DNA from: Bacillota bacterium
Lineage (GTDB): Bacteria; Bacillota; Clostridia; Acetivibrionales; DSM-1351
Reading direction: 5' to 3'
NCBI GenBank assembly: GCA_023397905.1
Contig: JAEWSZ010000145.1
Location: 1 to 22,881, forward strand
DNA: 22,881 nt
Part shown: positions 1 to 7,270 of the stretch, piece after piece
Numbering within the stretch: position 1 is the stretch's first letter
Layout: every line of letters starts with the position of its first letter
Notes under the pieces: model-generated
Told to the model about the DNA's origin: nothing
Seen by the model: only the letters and a program-made list of their open reading frames with translations
The model's database searches: none
Program-made: the position numbers and the translations under genes

Positions 1-90
1 AAGCAAAACGGCTCTGAGGGCGGACCCATCGGCGGCCAGATGGTCAAGAGAATGGTGGAATCCTATGAAAAGGGCATGGGTAATAAATAG
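1..90 (+). CDS. Small acid-soluble spore protein (alpha/beta type), C-terminal fragment
   Basis: Only the last 29 codons and the TAG stop lie inside the window; the start is to the left. The visible tail contains GGPIGGQMVKRMVESYEK, which matches the conserved C-terminal GGxMVKRM region of alpha/beta-type small acid-soluble spore proteins. These proteins bind and protect DNA in the dormant spore and are degraded at germination. A strong hairpin terminator follows at 145-174. Because only the tail is seen, full length and paralogue type cannot be judged, but the GGQMVKRM block is quite specific. It implies a spore-forming host. Confidence 0.72.
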   Translation, partial: KQNGSEGGPIGGQMVKRMVESYEKGMGNK

Positions 91-144
91 AATCAGAAGC
101 CTGAAATTCAGCAGCCGGTAATCCTGCTTCTCCGGCAAAAATTT

Positions 145-174
145 AAGGGAGACGAGCCCGCGGCCGCCTCCCTT
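145..174. terminator. Bidirectional rho-independent terminator
   Basis: AAGGGAG (145-151) pairs with CTCCCTT (168-174), and the inside adds CG/CG and GCC/GGC pairs, giving a GC-rich hairpin. It is followed by GATATTTTT on the plus strand and by AAATTTTTG on the minus strand. It can therefore end both the rightward spore protein gene and the leftward perR-ahpC-reductase operon. Confidence 0.75.
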
Positions 175-195
175 GATATTTTTCTGCCTTCTAAC

Positions 196-236
196 CTTTA
201 ACTGCCAACTTTTAATTGCCAACTTTTAACTGCCAG
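196..236. repeat. Three tandem copies of a ~14-bp unit
   Basis: The unit CTTTTAACTGCCAA occurs three times in a row, with one shorter and two slightly variant copies. It lies between the bidirectional terminator and the end of the reductase gene. No coding or regulatory role is visible. Confidence 0.55.
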
Positions 237-253
237 GCTCCGACTTCCGGCCT

Positions 254-1885
254 CTAGCCCCGAACTGCCAGTTCCAGCAGTTCCTCCAGGTTTTTCTTCC
301 CGAAGGTGAGCTTGCCGTCGTTTATGACAATGGCCGGTACGCTCATGATGGAATACTTGTTTTTGAATTCCGGATAACGTGCCACATCTATCATTTCAGC
401 TTCAATCACAGGATTTTTCAGAGCCATCAGCTGCGCCAGGGCTACTACGTACGGACACAGCGTACAGGAAAGAGAGACACCGATTTTGATGTTGACCTTC
501 TCCTTGACCGTACGGATCTTTTCCAGAGTATCTTCTCCTATTTCCTGTCCGGGGCCTGCAGCATTGTACAGTGCCAGTATGAAAGAGTTTATTTCGTGTC
601 CTCCCGGCACCCCGTGGAACTGAACTCCGGTATAAGCCCCTCCGGGTCCCAGAATGGCAAAGGCCGGAAATATAGTCACATTTGCTTCTTTTTCTCTTGC
701 GGGATCTTCACCCTTATGCAGGAACTCCACCTGCACCCTGTCTGTCAGCGCGGAAAACTCCCCTAAAAACCCTTTGAGTTCCTCGTTTATATCGCTGCTT
801 TCATCCAGAAAAGCCAGCAGCCCGATCCGGTTTTCAAATCTCTCCAGAATGGGAATGAGCTGTTCCCTGAGTTCTCCGTCAAAAAATGACTTCTCAGGTC
901 CCACGGCAGCGGATACTTCCTTGTCCGCCAGTCCCAGCCTTTCTTTTTTCAGGGCCACATACTTTTCAGCGGATGTGGCCGCTATGGCCCCGTCCGAGAC
1001 TGCGGTGACAAGCTGGCGGAGCTCTTTTGGCCTTATATCCCCCGCAGCGTATATGCCGTCCACATTGGTGCGCATATTCTCATCGGCGGGTATATATCCA
1101 CGGTCGTCCAGCCTCAGCTGCTGCGCGTATTCGCCGCTCTGTGGAATGTACCCCACAAACACGAACACCCCAAAGGTCTGATTCGTCTCCGAAACGTCGT
1201 GCCGCCATACCTGTCCGGTCCGGTTGTCAATGAACTTCGCATACCGGAGAACCGTATCGCCTCCCACCTCCAGGATCTCATTGTTAAACTTCACCTCTAT
1301 CCTGGGATGAGCCAGCACCCTGTCGGCAATAGTCTGAGAGCAGGTGAATTTCGGTTCCCGGGCGATTATAGTCACCTTTCTGGCATAGCGCGTCAGGAAT
1401 ATGGCTTCCTCAGCTGCGGCAAAGCCTGCTCCAACCACGAAAACATCCGTTCCCGCAAAAAATTCGCCGTCACAGGTGGCGCAGTATCCGATACCACGCC
1501 CCCTGAATTCTTCCTCGCCGGTAAATCCCAGTTTTCTGGGCACGGCTCCGGTGGCCACAATCACAGCCAGAGCTTCATATTCTCCGTCCACAGTCCTGAT
1601 TTTTTTGATATCCCCCGTAAAAACCACCGACTCCACCACAGCCTGCAAAAATTTCACGCCGAAATTCTCCGCCTGTTTCCGCATGGTCTGGCTGAGCTCC
1701 TCTCCCGAGGTGCGGAGGATACCCGGATAATTTTCCACCTCAGATGTGATCTTGATCTGTCCTCCGGCCCGTTCGCGGTCTATCACGAGGGTTTTGAGCT
1801 TTGCGCGCCCGGCGTAAATACCCGCGGTCATTCCCGCGCTGCCGGAGCCGATAATAATCAGATCAAACAATTCCTTTGTGCCCAT
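254..1885 (-). CDS. AhpF-like NADH:peroxiredoxin reductase with C-terminal Trx-fold module
   Basis: A 543-residue flavoprotein likely to pass electrons from NAD(P)H through FAD to the peroxiredoxin encoded just upstream. Residues 1-310 form a thioredoxin reductase core: FAD site GSGSAG (13-18), redox pair CATC (135-138), nucleotide motif GAGFAAAEE (152-160) and the AAGDIRP segment (280-286). Residues ~335-543 resemble the tandem Trx-fold N-terminal domain of AhpF, including HGVPGGHE (424-431) and a second redox pair CTLC (474-477). The domain order is thus the reverse of classical AhpF. This matches, as I recall it, the AhpF-homolog family found beside a lone ahpC. Its ATG overlaps the ahpC stop (TAATG), so translation is probably coupled. 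A plain thioredoxin reductase-Trx fusion is less likely given the AhpF-type motifs. Confidence 0.88.
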   Translation of the reverse strand: MGTKELFDLIIIGSGSAGMTAGIYAGRAKLKTLVIDRERAGGQIKITSEVENYPGILRTSGEELSQTMRKQAENFGVKFLQAVVESVVFTGDIKKIRTVDGEYEALAVIVATGAVPRKLGFTGEEEFRGRGIGYCATCDGEFFAGTDVFVVGAGFAAAEEAIFLTRYARKVTIIAREPKFTCSQTIADRVLAHPRIEVKFNNEILEVGGDTVLRYAKFIDNRTGQVWRHDVSETNQTFGVFVFVGYIPQSGEYAQQLRLDDRGYIPADENMRTNVDGIYAAGDIRPKELRQLVTAVSDGAIAATSAEKYVALKKERLGLADKEVSAAVGPEKSFFDGELREQLIPILERFENRIGLLAFLDESSDINEELKGFLGEFSALTDRVQVEFLHKGEDPAREKEANVTIFPAFAILGPGGAYTGVQFHGVPGGHEINSFILALYNAAGPGQEIGEDTLEKIRTVKEKVNIKIGVSLSCTLCPYVVALAQLMALKNPVIEAEMIDVARYPEFKNKYSIMSVPAIVINDGKLTFGKKNLEELLELAVRG

Positions 1886-2448
1886 TACAGTTTCCCTACC
1901 AGATCCAGGCTGGGTCTGAGCGTCTCAGCGCCTGGTTTCCATTTAGCCGGGCACACCTGATCTCCGTGTTCAGCCACAAACTGTGCCGCCTGCACCTTGC
2001 GCAGCAGTTCCGACGCCTCACGGCCGATATTGTTGGCATTTACCTCATAGGAAACTATTTTCCCTTCAGGGTTGATTACAAAACTTCCGCGAAGCGCCAT
2101 GCCCTCTTCTTCAACATAAACCTCAAAATCCTCAGCCAGCTTTGCAGTTGGGTCTGCCAGCATGGGGTAATTGATCTTTTTTATGGTATCGGAGGCGTCG
2201 TGCCATGCTTTATGCACAAAGTGGCTGTCGGTTGAAACCGAATACACCTCGCAGCCGATTTTTTTAAACTCCTCATAATGATCTGCCAGATCCCCAAGCT
2301 CTGTGGGGCACACAAAGGTGAAATCGGCCGGATAGAATACAAAAACCGACCACTTGCCCAAAAGATCCGCCTTGCTCACTTCCTTGAAGCTTCCTCCCGC
2401 GAAAGCCTGTACTTTAAAATCGTTAATTTCCTTTCCAATAAGTGACAT
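1885..2448 (-). CDS. ahpC: Peroxiredoxin AhpC (typical 2-Cys)
   Basis: A 187-residue cytoplasmic peroxidase that reduces hydrogen peroxide and organic hydroperoxides. The peroxidatic cysteine is C47 in DFTFVCPTE and the resolving cysteine is C166 in QVCPAKWKPG, the usual arrangement of AhpC/Prx1 enzymes. Length is normal for AhpC. The ATG follows a strong GAGGAGGG ribosome binding site. It lies 67 bases after perR, with no convincing promoter of its own, and shares one base with the start of the reductase gene. The three genes therefore look like one peroxide-defence operon, with the reductase recycling AhpC. Confidence 0.95.
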   Translation of the reverse strand: MSLIGKEINDFKVQAFAGGSFKEVSKADLLGKWSVFVFYPADFTFVCPTELGDLADHYEEFKKIGCEVYSVSTDSHFVHKAWHDASDTIKKINYPMLADPTAKLAEDFEVYVEEEGMALRGSFVINPEGKIVSYEVNANNIGREASELLRKVQAAQFVAEHGDQVCPAKWKPGAETLRPSLDLVGKL

Positions 2449-2461
2449 AACATACCCTCCT

Positions 2462-2476
2462 CAATAATAATTTTAT
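2462..2476 (-). promoter_or_regulatory. Possible second PerR box before ahpC
   Basis: On the minus strand the 15-mer ATAAAATTATTATTG fits the 7-1-7 Per box (TTATAATNATTATAA) at 10 of 14 positions. It sits just upstream of the ahpC ribosome binding site. The sequence is AT-rich, so a chance match is quite possible, and no good promoter accompanies it. Confidence 0.22.
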
Positions 2477-2515
2477 GATGTATTGAAAGGGCGGAACTAA
2501 TTCAAACAGACAAAT

Positions 2516-2917
2516 TCAGCACTGTCCGGCCGATTGACACACCTTGCAGATACCGCTGAACATCATGAACCTGTTCTCAACCTTGATTCCCGTACAATTT
2601 TCAACTGCGCGGTCAATCTGCAGGATGAGTTCGGCCGGTATTGTATTATCCGTGTCAAAAATTCTGCCGCAGTGGCTGCACGCAACATGATAATGCTCAT
2701 GGTTATTCGGGTCGAATCTGTCAGGTGCACCCGAGAAGGAAAGCCGCAGAATTTCCCCCTCATCGGCCATCAGACCAAGATTCCGGTACACAGTACCAAG
2801 ACTGATCTGCGGATAAGCCTTCCGAATTTCCTCATATACCTCTGCCGCAGTTGGATGTTCCAGCCGTTCAAGGGCATCTCCGATCATTTGTTTTTGTGCG
2901 CTGTATCGCCTTGCCAT
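2516..2917 (-). CDS. perR: PerR-type peroxide-sensing Fur-family repressor
   Basis: A 133-residue metal-dependent repressor. The winged helix spans ~1-65, with HPTAAEVY and SLGTVYRNL. Metal-sensor residues correspond to H21, D69, H75, H77 and D88 (HYHVACSHCGRIFD); an aspartate at the last position is typical of PerR, whereas Fur usually has glutamate. Structural zinc ligands are C80/C83 and C124/C127. The ATG at 2917 is chosen because AAAGGCGG lies 7 bases upstream; an in-frame TTG six codons earlier would place the ribosome binding site inside the gene. It heads the operon with ahpC and the reductase, and a perfect palindrome at its promoter suggests autoregulation. Iron-mediated histidine oxidation is known for the family, not shown here. 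Confidence 0.88.
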   Translation of the reverse strand: MARRYSAQKQMIGDALERLEHPTAAEVYEEIRKAYPQISLGTVYRNLGLMADEGEILRLSFSGAPDRFDPNNHEHYHVACSHCGRIFDTDNTIPAELILQIDRAVENCTGIKVENRFMMFSGICKVCQSAGQC

Positions 2918-2934
2918 AAATATACCGCCTTTCA

Positions 2935-2959
2935 AATAATAGTAATCATTACTATTATT
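2935..2959. promoter_or_regulatory. PerR/Fur-type operator, perfect palindrome
   Basis: Arms AATAATAGTAAT (2935-2946) and ATTACTATTATT (2948-2959) are exact reverse complements around one central base. The core TAGTAAT-C-ATTACTA has the 7-1-7 Per-box form and matches its consensus at 10 of 14 positions. It begins just downstream of the -10 element, covering the expected start site, and ends just before the perR ribosome binding site. Confidence 0.8.
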
Positions 2960-2966
2960 AATTATG

Positions 2967-2995
2967 ATTATATTTAATATATTTTAATTTGTCAA
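2967..2995 (-). promoter_or_regulatory. Sigma-A promoter of perR-ahpC operon
   Basis: On the minus strand TTGACA (2995-2990) and TATAAT (2972-2967) are separated by exactly 17 bases. Both hexamers are full consensus. The predicted start at about 2960 touches the palindromic operator, so repressor binding would block initiation. Confidence 0.85.
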
Positions 2996-3061
2996 GCTAT
3001 TTCTTAAAATTTTTTCCAGGATTTGCCCGTAAAACTTTATGTTCTCCCATGGAATAAAACA

Positions 3062-3090
3062 GGGAGACGGCCACAAGGACTGCGTCTCCC
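3062..3090 (-). terminator. Terminator after pheT
   Basis: GGGAGACG (3062-3069) pairs with CGTCTCCC (3083-3090). On the minus strand the stem is followed by TGTTTTATT. It lies about 30 bases beyond the pheT stop and separates pheST from the perR promoter. Confidence 0.8.
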
Positions 3091-3121
3091 CTCCCATATT
3101 CCAATTATTGATTTCCGGCTC

Positions 3122-5503
3122 CTACCTCAGAGTATATCCAGCCGTTCCCATGTAATCCAGGATATCTTTTGCAAATTCATTGATATCGTCGCCGGACAGT
3201 GTTTTCTCATTTGAACCTATGGTAAATCTGAAGGTCATACTCTTCTTCCCTTCCGGAAGCCCCTTTCCGGTATACATCGTAACAAATTCAAAGCCGTTGA
3301 GCAGCTCTGATTTATAGGCGCCGATGTACTCTTTAAGCCTGTCAAAGGTAACTCCGTTATCCACCAGAAAGCTGTAATCCAGAGTGACCTCAGGGAATTT
3401 TGAGGGCTCCCTGTATTTAATAGTCTCTGAATTTATGGCCTGCAGTACATCTCTGTTTATTTCAAGCACTGCTATATTCAGCTTTTTGCCGATATTTTTC
3501 TTAATCATGGGGTGAACCGCCGAAATGTATCCCATGAGATTTCCGTTATGGCTTACATCCACCGACTTTAAGGGATGTATCCAATTATACCCGCAAGTGG
3601 AAGCTGTGAAATCAAGGGTTGCATTTTTCAAAGCCTTGGAAATAAAAGCAATAATACCCTTCAAATCATAGAAAAGCTCATCTTCGCTCTTGATCTTACT
3701 GGCAGCCAGTACACATATATTTTTATGCTGCTGGCATTTATCTTTTGGCGTTTGGGCATTGAATACGCTGCCTATTTCAAACAGGATGAAATCATCGTAG
3801 GTTTTTTCGTTCTTTTCCGCAAAGCTCAGCATCCCCGGCACCATACTGTCTCTCAGGGTGTTTGAATCCTGGGCCTGGGGATTGAGGACCCTTACCTGCC
3901 CTGCCGTTTCAATGCCCGCCCGGCCGTTAAAAGTGTTGTCGTACCAGATGTAGCTGTTTACTTCGCTGGCGCCGAATCTTTCGGAGAGAAGCTCCTTCAC
4001 CTTGTTGTCGGCAAGTCTCTCTTCATTGTATTCCAGAGGCTTCAGTGCTATATCCAGCGTCTTTGGCTGTATATTGTCATAGCCGAATATTCTGGTGATT
4101 TCTTCAATAATATCCACCTTCATTGTAATATCCTTGGTGGCTCTGAAGGTGGGAACCTTTATATTGAAGGTATCCCCATCCATCTCCACCTCGAACTCAA
4201 GAGCTTTCAATATGTCCGCCATTTTATCCCTGTTCAGGGTATATCCTATATACTTGTCGATGTAAGGCTTGGCAATAGTGATATCTATTGGTTCAAGCCT
4301 GTTGCAGTATACGTCGGTCAGCGCGGAGGCAAATTGAACGTCGGGCTGCATATCCTTCAGCAGCTTCACAAACCGCCTGATGGCAGTAACGGTCATATTG
4401 GGATCAAGCATCTTTTCATAACGGGCACTGGCCTCTGTACGAAGGCCTATTTTCGTGGAACTCTTCCTGGTGGAAGACCCTTCAAAGTTTGCCGATTCCA
4501 GAAGGATCGAAGTGGTATCCTCCATAACCTCCGAATTTTCTCCACCCATTATGCCTGCAATTGCAACCGGTTTTTTCCCGGTGCATATGAGCAACACATC
4601 TTCCGGCAGCGTTCTCTCCGCGCCGTCCAGGGTTTTAAACACTGTCGGCTCCTTTGTGGACCTGACAGCTATACCGCTTTCCACCTGACGGCTGTCAAAG
4701 GCGTGCATTGGCTGCCCCATTTCCAGCATCAGATAGTTGGTCAGGTCAACCAGCGGAGATATGGGCCTCATTCCGCAGTAATACAGCCTTACCTTCATAT
4801 TCATTGAAGTTTGCAGCTTTTTAACTCCGTCTATTTTCAAGCCCGAATATCTGAGACATTTTTCAGTATCTTCAACTGTTATGTCAAGCTTCGGTTTATC
4901 CGTTGCAGCCTCAAGTGAATCCAGCTGCATGGGTTTCAATTTCCTGCCGTAAATGGCGGCGATCTCACGGGCAATTCCATAGTGCCCCCACAAATCAGGC
5001 CTGTTTGTAAGCGATTTGTTATCTATTTCAACAATGACATCATCTATATCTATTATTGATTTAATATCCGTTCCGGGTGCATAATCGCCCTCCAGCACAA
5101 GCAAGCCGCTGTGGTCGTCGCTTATGCCCAGCTCCGAAGCCGAACACAGCATACCAAAGCTCTCAACTCCAACCAGTTTGACCTTTCCAAGCTCAGGCAG
5201 TTTTTTCACAGAACCGCCTATTTTAGCAAGCGGAACGAGTATACCCTCGGTGACATTGGGCGCTCCGCAAACCACCTGCAGTATTTCGTCCCCCGAATCC
5301 ACCCGGGTTATCTTCAGCTTTTTGGACTCGGGATGAGGAGCAACGCTCAGAATCTTTCCAACTACCACATTCCTTATATCCCGGCCCACAAATTCAACTT
5401 CCTCCACTTCAGCCGTAGACATGGTAAACCTGTACCACAGCTCTTTTATATCAATGCCTTCCAAATCAACATAGTCTTTTAACCAGTTTAATGATATTTT
5501 CAT
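3122..5503 (-). CDS. pheT: Phenylalanyl-tRNA synthetase beta subunit
   Basis: A 793-residue subunit of the alpha2-beta2 enzyme that charges tRNA-Phe. Domains in order: N-terminal MKISLNWLKDYV, an OB-fold tRNA-binding region (~40-150, with GKILSVAPHPESKKLKI), the B3/B4 editing region (~210-380, with MHAFD and AIAGIMGG), the B5 domain (~400-480), the synthetase-like core and a C-terminal anticodon-binding FDX-ACB domain (from ~700, with KFPEVTLDYSFLV). Length is normal. The ATG has an AAGGTGA site upstream. It lies 115 bases after pheS with only a small AT-loop hairpin between, so it is probably cotranscribed from the T-box leader. Confidence 0.97.
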   Translation of the reverse strand: MKISLNWLKDYVDLEGIDIKELWYRFTMSTAEVEEVEFVGRDIRNVVVGKILSVAPHPESKKLKITRVDSGDEILQVVCGAPNVTEGILVPLAKIGGSVKKLPELGKVKLVGVESFGMLCSASELGISDDHSGLLVLEGDYAPGTDIKSIIDIDDVIVEIDNKSLTNRPDLWGHYGIAREIAAIYGRKLKPMQLDSLEAATDKPKLDITVEDTEKCLRYSGLKIDGVKKLQTSMNMKVRLYYCGMRPISPLVDLTNYLMLEMGQPMHAFDSRQVESGIAVRSTKEPTVFKTLDGAERTLPEDVLLICTGKKPVAIAGIMGGENSEVMEDTTSILLESANFEGSSTRKSSTKIGLRTEASARYEKMLDPNMTVTAIRRFVKLLKDMQPDVQFASALTDVYCNRLEPIDITIAKPYIDKYIGYTLNRDKMADILKALEFEVEMDGDTFNIKVPTFRATKDITMKVDIIEEITRIFGYDNIQPKTLDIALKPLEYNEERLADNKVKELLSERFGASEVNSYIWYDNTFNGRAGIETAGQVRVLNPQAQDSNTLRDSMVPGMLSFAEKNEKTYDDFILFEIGSVFNAQTPKDKCQQHKNICVLAASKIKSEDELFYDLKGIIAFISKALKNATLDFTASTCGYNWIHPLKSVDVSHNGNLMGYISAVHPMIKKNIGKKLNIAVLEINRDVLQAINSETIKYREPSKFPEVTLDYSFLVDNGVTFDRLKEYIGAYKSELLNGFEFVTMYTGKGLPEGKKSMTFRFTIGSNEKTLSGDDINEFAKDILDYMGTAGYTLR

Positions 5504-5618
5504 ATGCTTTCACCTTCCATATTAATTTTGCGGAAAAATCCGCCTGGGATTTTTGCCATGGGAAAGAGTCCGTTTGCGTTTAATTTGCACATATACACAC
5601 AAAAAACCCTGCCCGCAT

Positions 5619-6650
5619 TTATCTCACGGAAAATTGTTCCACGGCCCTCAGATCGCCCGAATTCAGGACCCTGATATCGCTTATGCCGTATTTCATCATT
5701 GCGAGCCTGGTAAGTCCCAGGCCAAAGGCAAAACCGGTGTATTCCTCAGGATCAATTCCGCCGTAACGAAGTACGTTGGGATGCACCATCCCGCATGGAA
5801 GGAGTTCTATCCAGCCCGACTGTTTGCAGGTAGGACAGCCTTTGCCGCCGCATATCATACAGTTCAGGTCCAGTTCAAAGCCGGGTTCGACAAATGGGAA
5901 GAAGCCTGGCCTGAGCCTTATTTTAACGTCCCTGTTGAATACCTCGGAAAGCAAAAGCTTCATAACGTATATCAGGTTCGCAATGGATACGTTTTTATCT
6001 ATCATCATGCCTTCCAGCTGGAAAAACGTATTTTCATGGGAGGCGTCGGTACTTTCATTTCTAAAGCATCTGCCGGGAGCAATTACCTTCAGCGGAGCTC
6101 CATACTTCTGCATGGCTCTGACCTGGCAGGGTGAAGTATGGGTTCTCAGCAGCGAACCGTTTTCAAGCCAGTAGGTATCCTGCATATCCCTGGCAGGGTG
6201 ATGCTTTGGTATATTCAAGGCCTCGAAATTATAAAATTCCTCTTCGGCCTCAGGCCCATCCACTATATTGAAGCCCATTCCTGTAAAAATACGCTCTATT
6301 TCCTTCTGGACAATGGTCACTGGATGAAGGGACCCCACCTTGAACTGAGTTCCCGGCAGAGAAATATCAAAACTGGAGCTGCTGCTCAAGGATTTTTTCA
6401 CATCGTTTGCACTGAGCTCCTTAGATTTTGCCTCCAGGAATTCGCTCAGTTCATTTTTTAACTCGTTTGCTTCCTGCCCGAATTGTTTTCTTTCTTCGAT
6501 TGCCATGTTTTTGAGATCCTTGAGCATTTCGGTCAATTCACCCTTTTTGCCCAGCAGCTTTACCCTGAGTTCTTCAACCTCGCCGCTGCTGGCTGCTTCT
6601 TTTATTTTGACAAGCGCAGTCTCCCTTAAAACACTGATTTTTTCAATCAC
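5619..6650 (-). CDS. pheS: Phenylalanyl-tRNA synthetase alpha subunit
   Basis: A 343-residue catalytic subunit of PheRS. An N-terminal coiled coil (~1-90) is followed by the class II core. Visible motifs include GSLHPVTIVQKEIERIF, the motif 2 region GRCFRNESTDASH with HENTFFQLEG, and motif 3 GFAFGLGLTRLAMMKYGI. An extra cysteine cluster, CMICGGKGCPTC, occurs in the insert before motif 3. The start is a GTG placed 8 bases after AGAGAGGAG. It follows a T-box leader, so expression should rise when uncharged tRNA-Phe accumulates. Confidence 0.97.
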   Translation of the reverse strand: MIEKISVLRETALVKIKEAASSGEVEELRVKLLGKKGELTEMLKDLKNMAIEERKQFGQEANELKNELSEFLEAKSKELSANDVKKSLSSSSSFDISLPGTQFKVGSLHPVTIVQKEIERIFTGMGFNIVDGPEAEEEFYNFEALNIPKHHPARDMQDTYWLENGSLLRTHTSPCQVRAMQKYGAPLKVIAPGRCFRNESTDASHENTFFQLEGMMIDKNVSIANLIYVMKLLLSEVFNRDVKIRLRPGFFPFVEPGFELDLNCMICGGKGCPTCKQSGWIELLPCGMVHPNVLRYGGIDPEEYTGFAFGLGLTRLAMMKYGISDIRVLNSGDLRAVEQFSVR

Positions 6651-6680
6651 TTATATTGCTCCTCTCTAAACTCTTTAAAC

Positions 6681-7075
6681 ATAAATAAAGCCCCGTCCTC
6701 AAATCAATCATGCTTGACTTAAAGGGACGAAGGCATTCTTCGCGGTACCACCCGGATTCTTCAGATAACACAGCCTGATCTCCCTTTTCCAATATAAATA
6801 TAAGGTATATGAATACGGCTGTATCTTCCAAACTCTTTTCAATATAACGGCTCTTACCGGCTGCTCCTACATTTGATCGGCATATTTACCTTTGTACGGT
6901 ATTTACGCCTCACCCCATAACAGTTCAGAACAGCAGCTCCGGAGGGAACTTTGGCAAGTGTTTTGTTGAAGGCATTTTCAGCCGGCGGTGCCTTCTCTCT
7001 GAAACAATTTATTCTTGCTTACTCTTCTCCGTCATTGCTTTTAGGATCTATAAAATTACTCATCTTAATTATCTT
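6681..7075 (-). promoter_or_regulatory. T-box riboswitch (tRNA-Phe) with terminator
   Basis: The minus-strand leader of pheS carries the canonical T-box GGGTGGTACCGCG (6753-6741); its TGGT can pair with the ACCA end of a tRNA having A73, as tRNA-Phe has. A Stem I-like region runs from ~7030 to ~6890, with an AGAGAG element, a CCGGCTGAAA distal part and a candidate specifier TTC (6948-6946) within AAAGTTCCCTCCGGAG. The terminator pairs CTTCGTCC with GGACGGGG (6732-6691), followed by CTTTATTTAT. Uncharged tRNA-Phe should stabilise the antiterminator. Boundaries are approximate. Confidence 0.93.
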
Positions 7076-7081
7076 CTTGAT

Positions 7082-7110
7082 ATTATAGCAATATACGCTG
7101 AAACATTCAA
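7082..7110 (-). promoter_or_regulatory. Promoter of T-box-pheST
   Basis: On the minus strand TTGAAT (7110-7105), a 17-base spacer and TATAAT (7087-7082) with an extended TGC just before the -10. Transcription should start near 7075, at the head of the T-box leader. Confidence 0.78.
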
Positions 7111-7164
7111 GGCTGAGTTTTGCATTTGCCCAGGCCCACTATCCCACAGGCATTTGTCAGTGCC

Positions 7165-7192
7165 TTGAGGCGCCTTTACAGCCTTGCCTCAA
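7165..7192. repeat. Inverted repeat in divergent region
   Basis: TTGAGGC (7165-7171) and GCCTCAA (7186-7192) form a 7-bp stem around 14 bases. It lies between the two divergent promoters and upstream of both, so it is not part of either expected transcript. Its function is unknown. Confidence 0.35.
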
Positions 7193-7209
7193 ATCAGGAA
7201 AGGTACTGC

Positions 7210-7238
7210 TTGACGATACATTTTCCGGATTATACAAT
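7210..7238 (+). promoter_or_regulatory. Promoter of the coiled-coil gene
   Basis: TTGACG (7210-7215), a 17-base spacer and TACAAT (7233-7238). The gene start is 32 bases downstream, with AGGGG at 7256-7260 as ribosome binding site. Confidence 0.68.
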
Positions 7239-7270
7239 AAGAGTATATAAATAAAAGGGGACTTGAAACC

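Noticed and set aside
196..236. Tandem repeats considered as a CRISPR array
   Set aside because: The units are 14 bases, adjacent and without spacers, and no cas genes are present.
1199..1960. A 253-codon rightward open frame inside the reductase and ahpC genes
   Set aside because: It lies antisense to two clearly recognised genes, has no ribosome binding site and its translation shows no family motif.
2449..2515. Separate promoter for ahpC
   Set aside because: No -35/-10 pair with acceptable spacing could be found in the 67-base gap after perR.
5530..5543. GCGGA/TCCGC hairpin between pheS and pheT as terminator
   Set aside because: Only 5 bp of stem and no U-run on the minus strand; pheST are expected to be cotranscribed.
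6643..6831. A 62-codon leftward frame upstream of pheS
   Set aside because: It falls within the T-box antiterminator/terminator region and its sequence is explained by that RNA.
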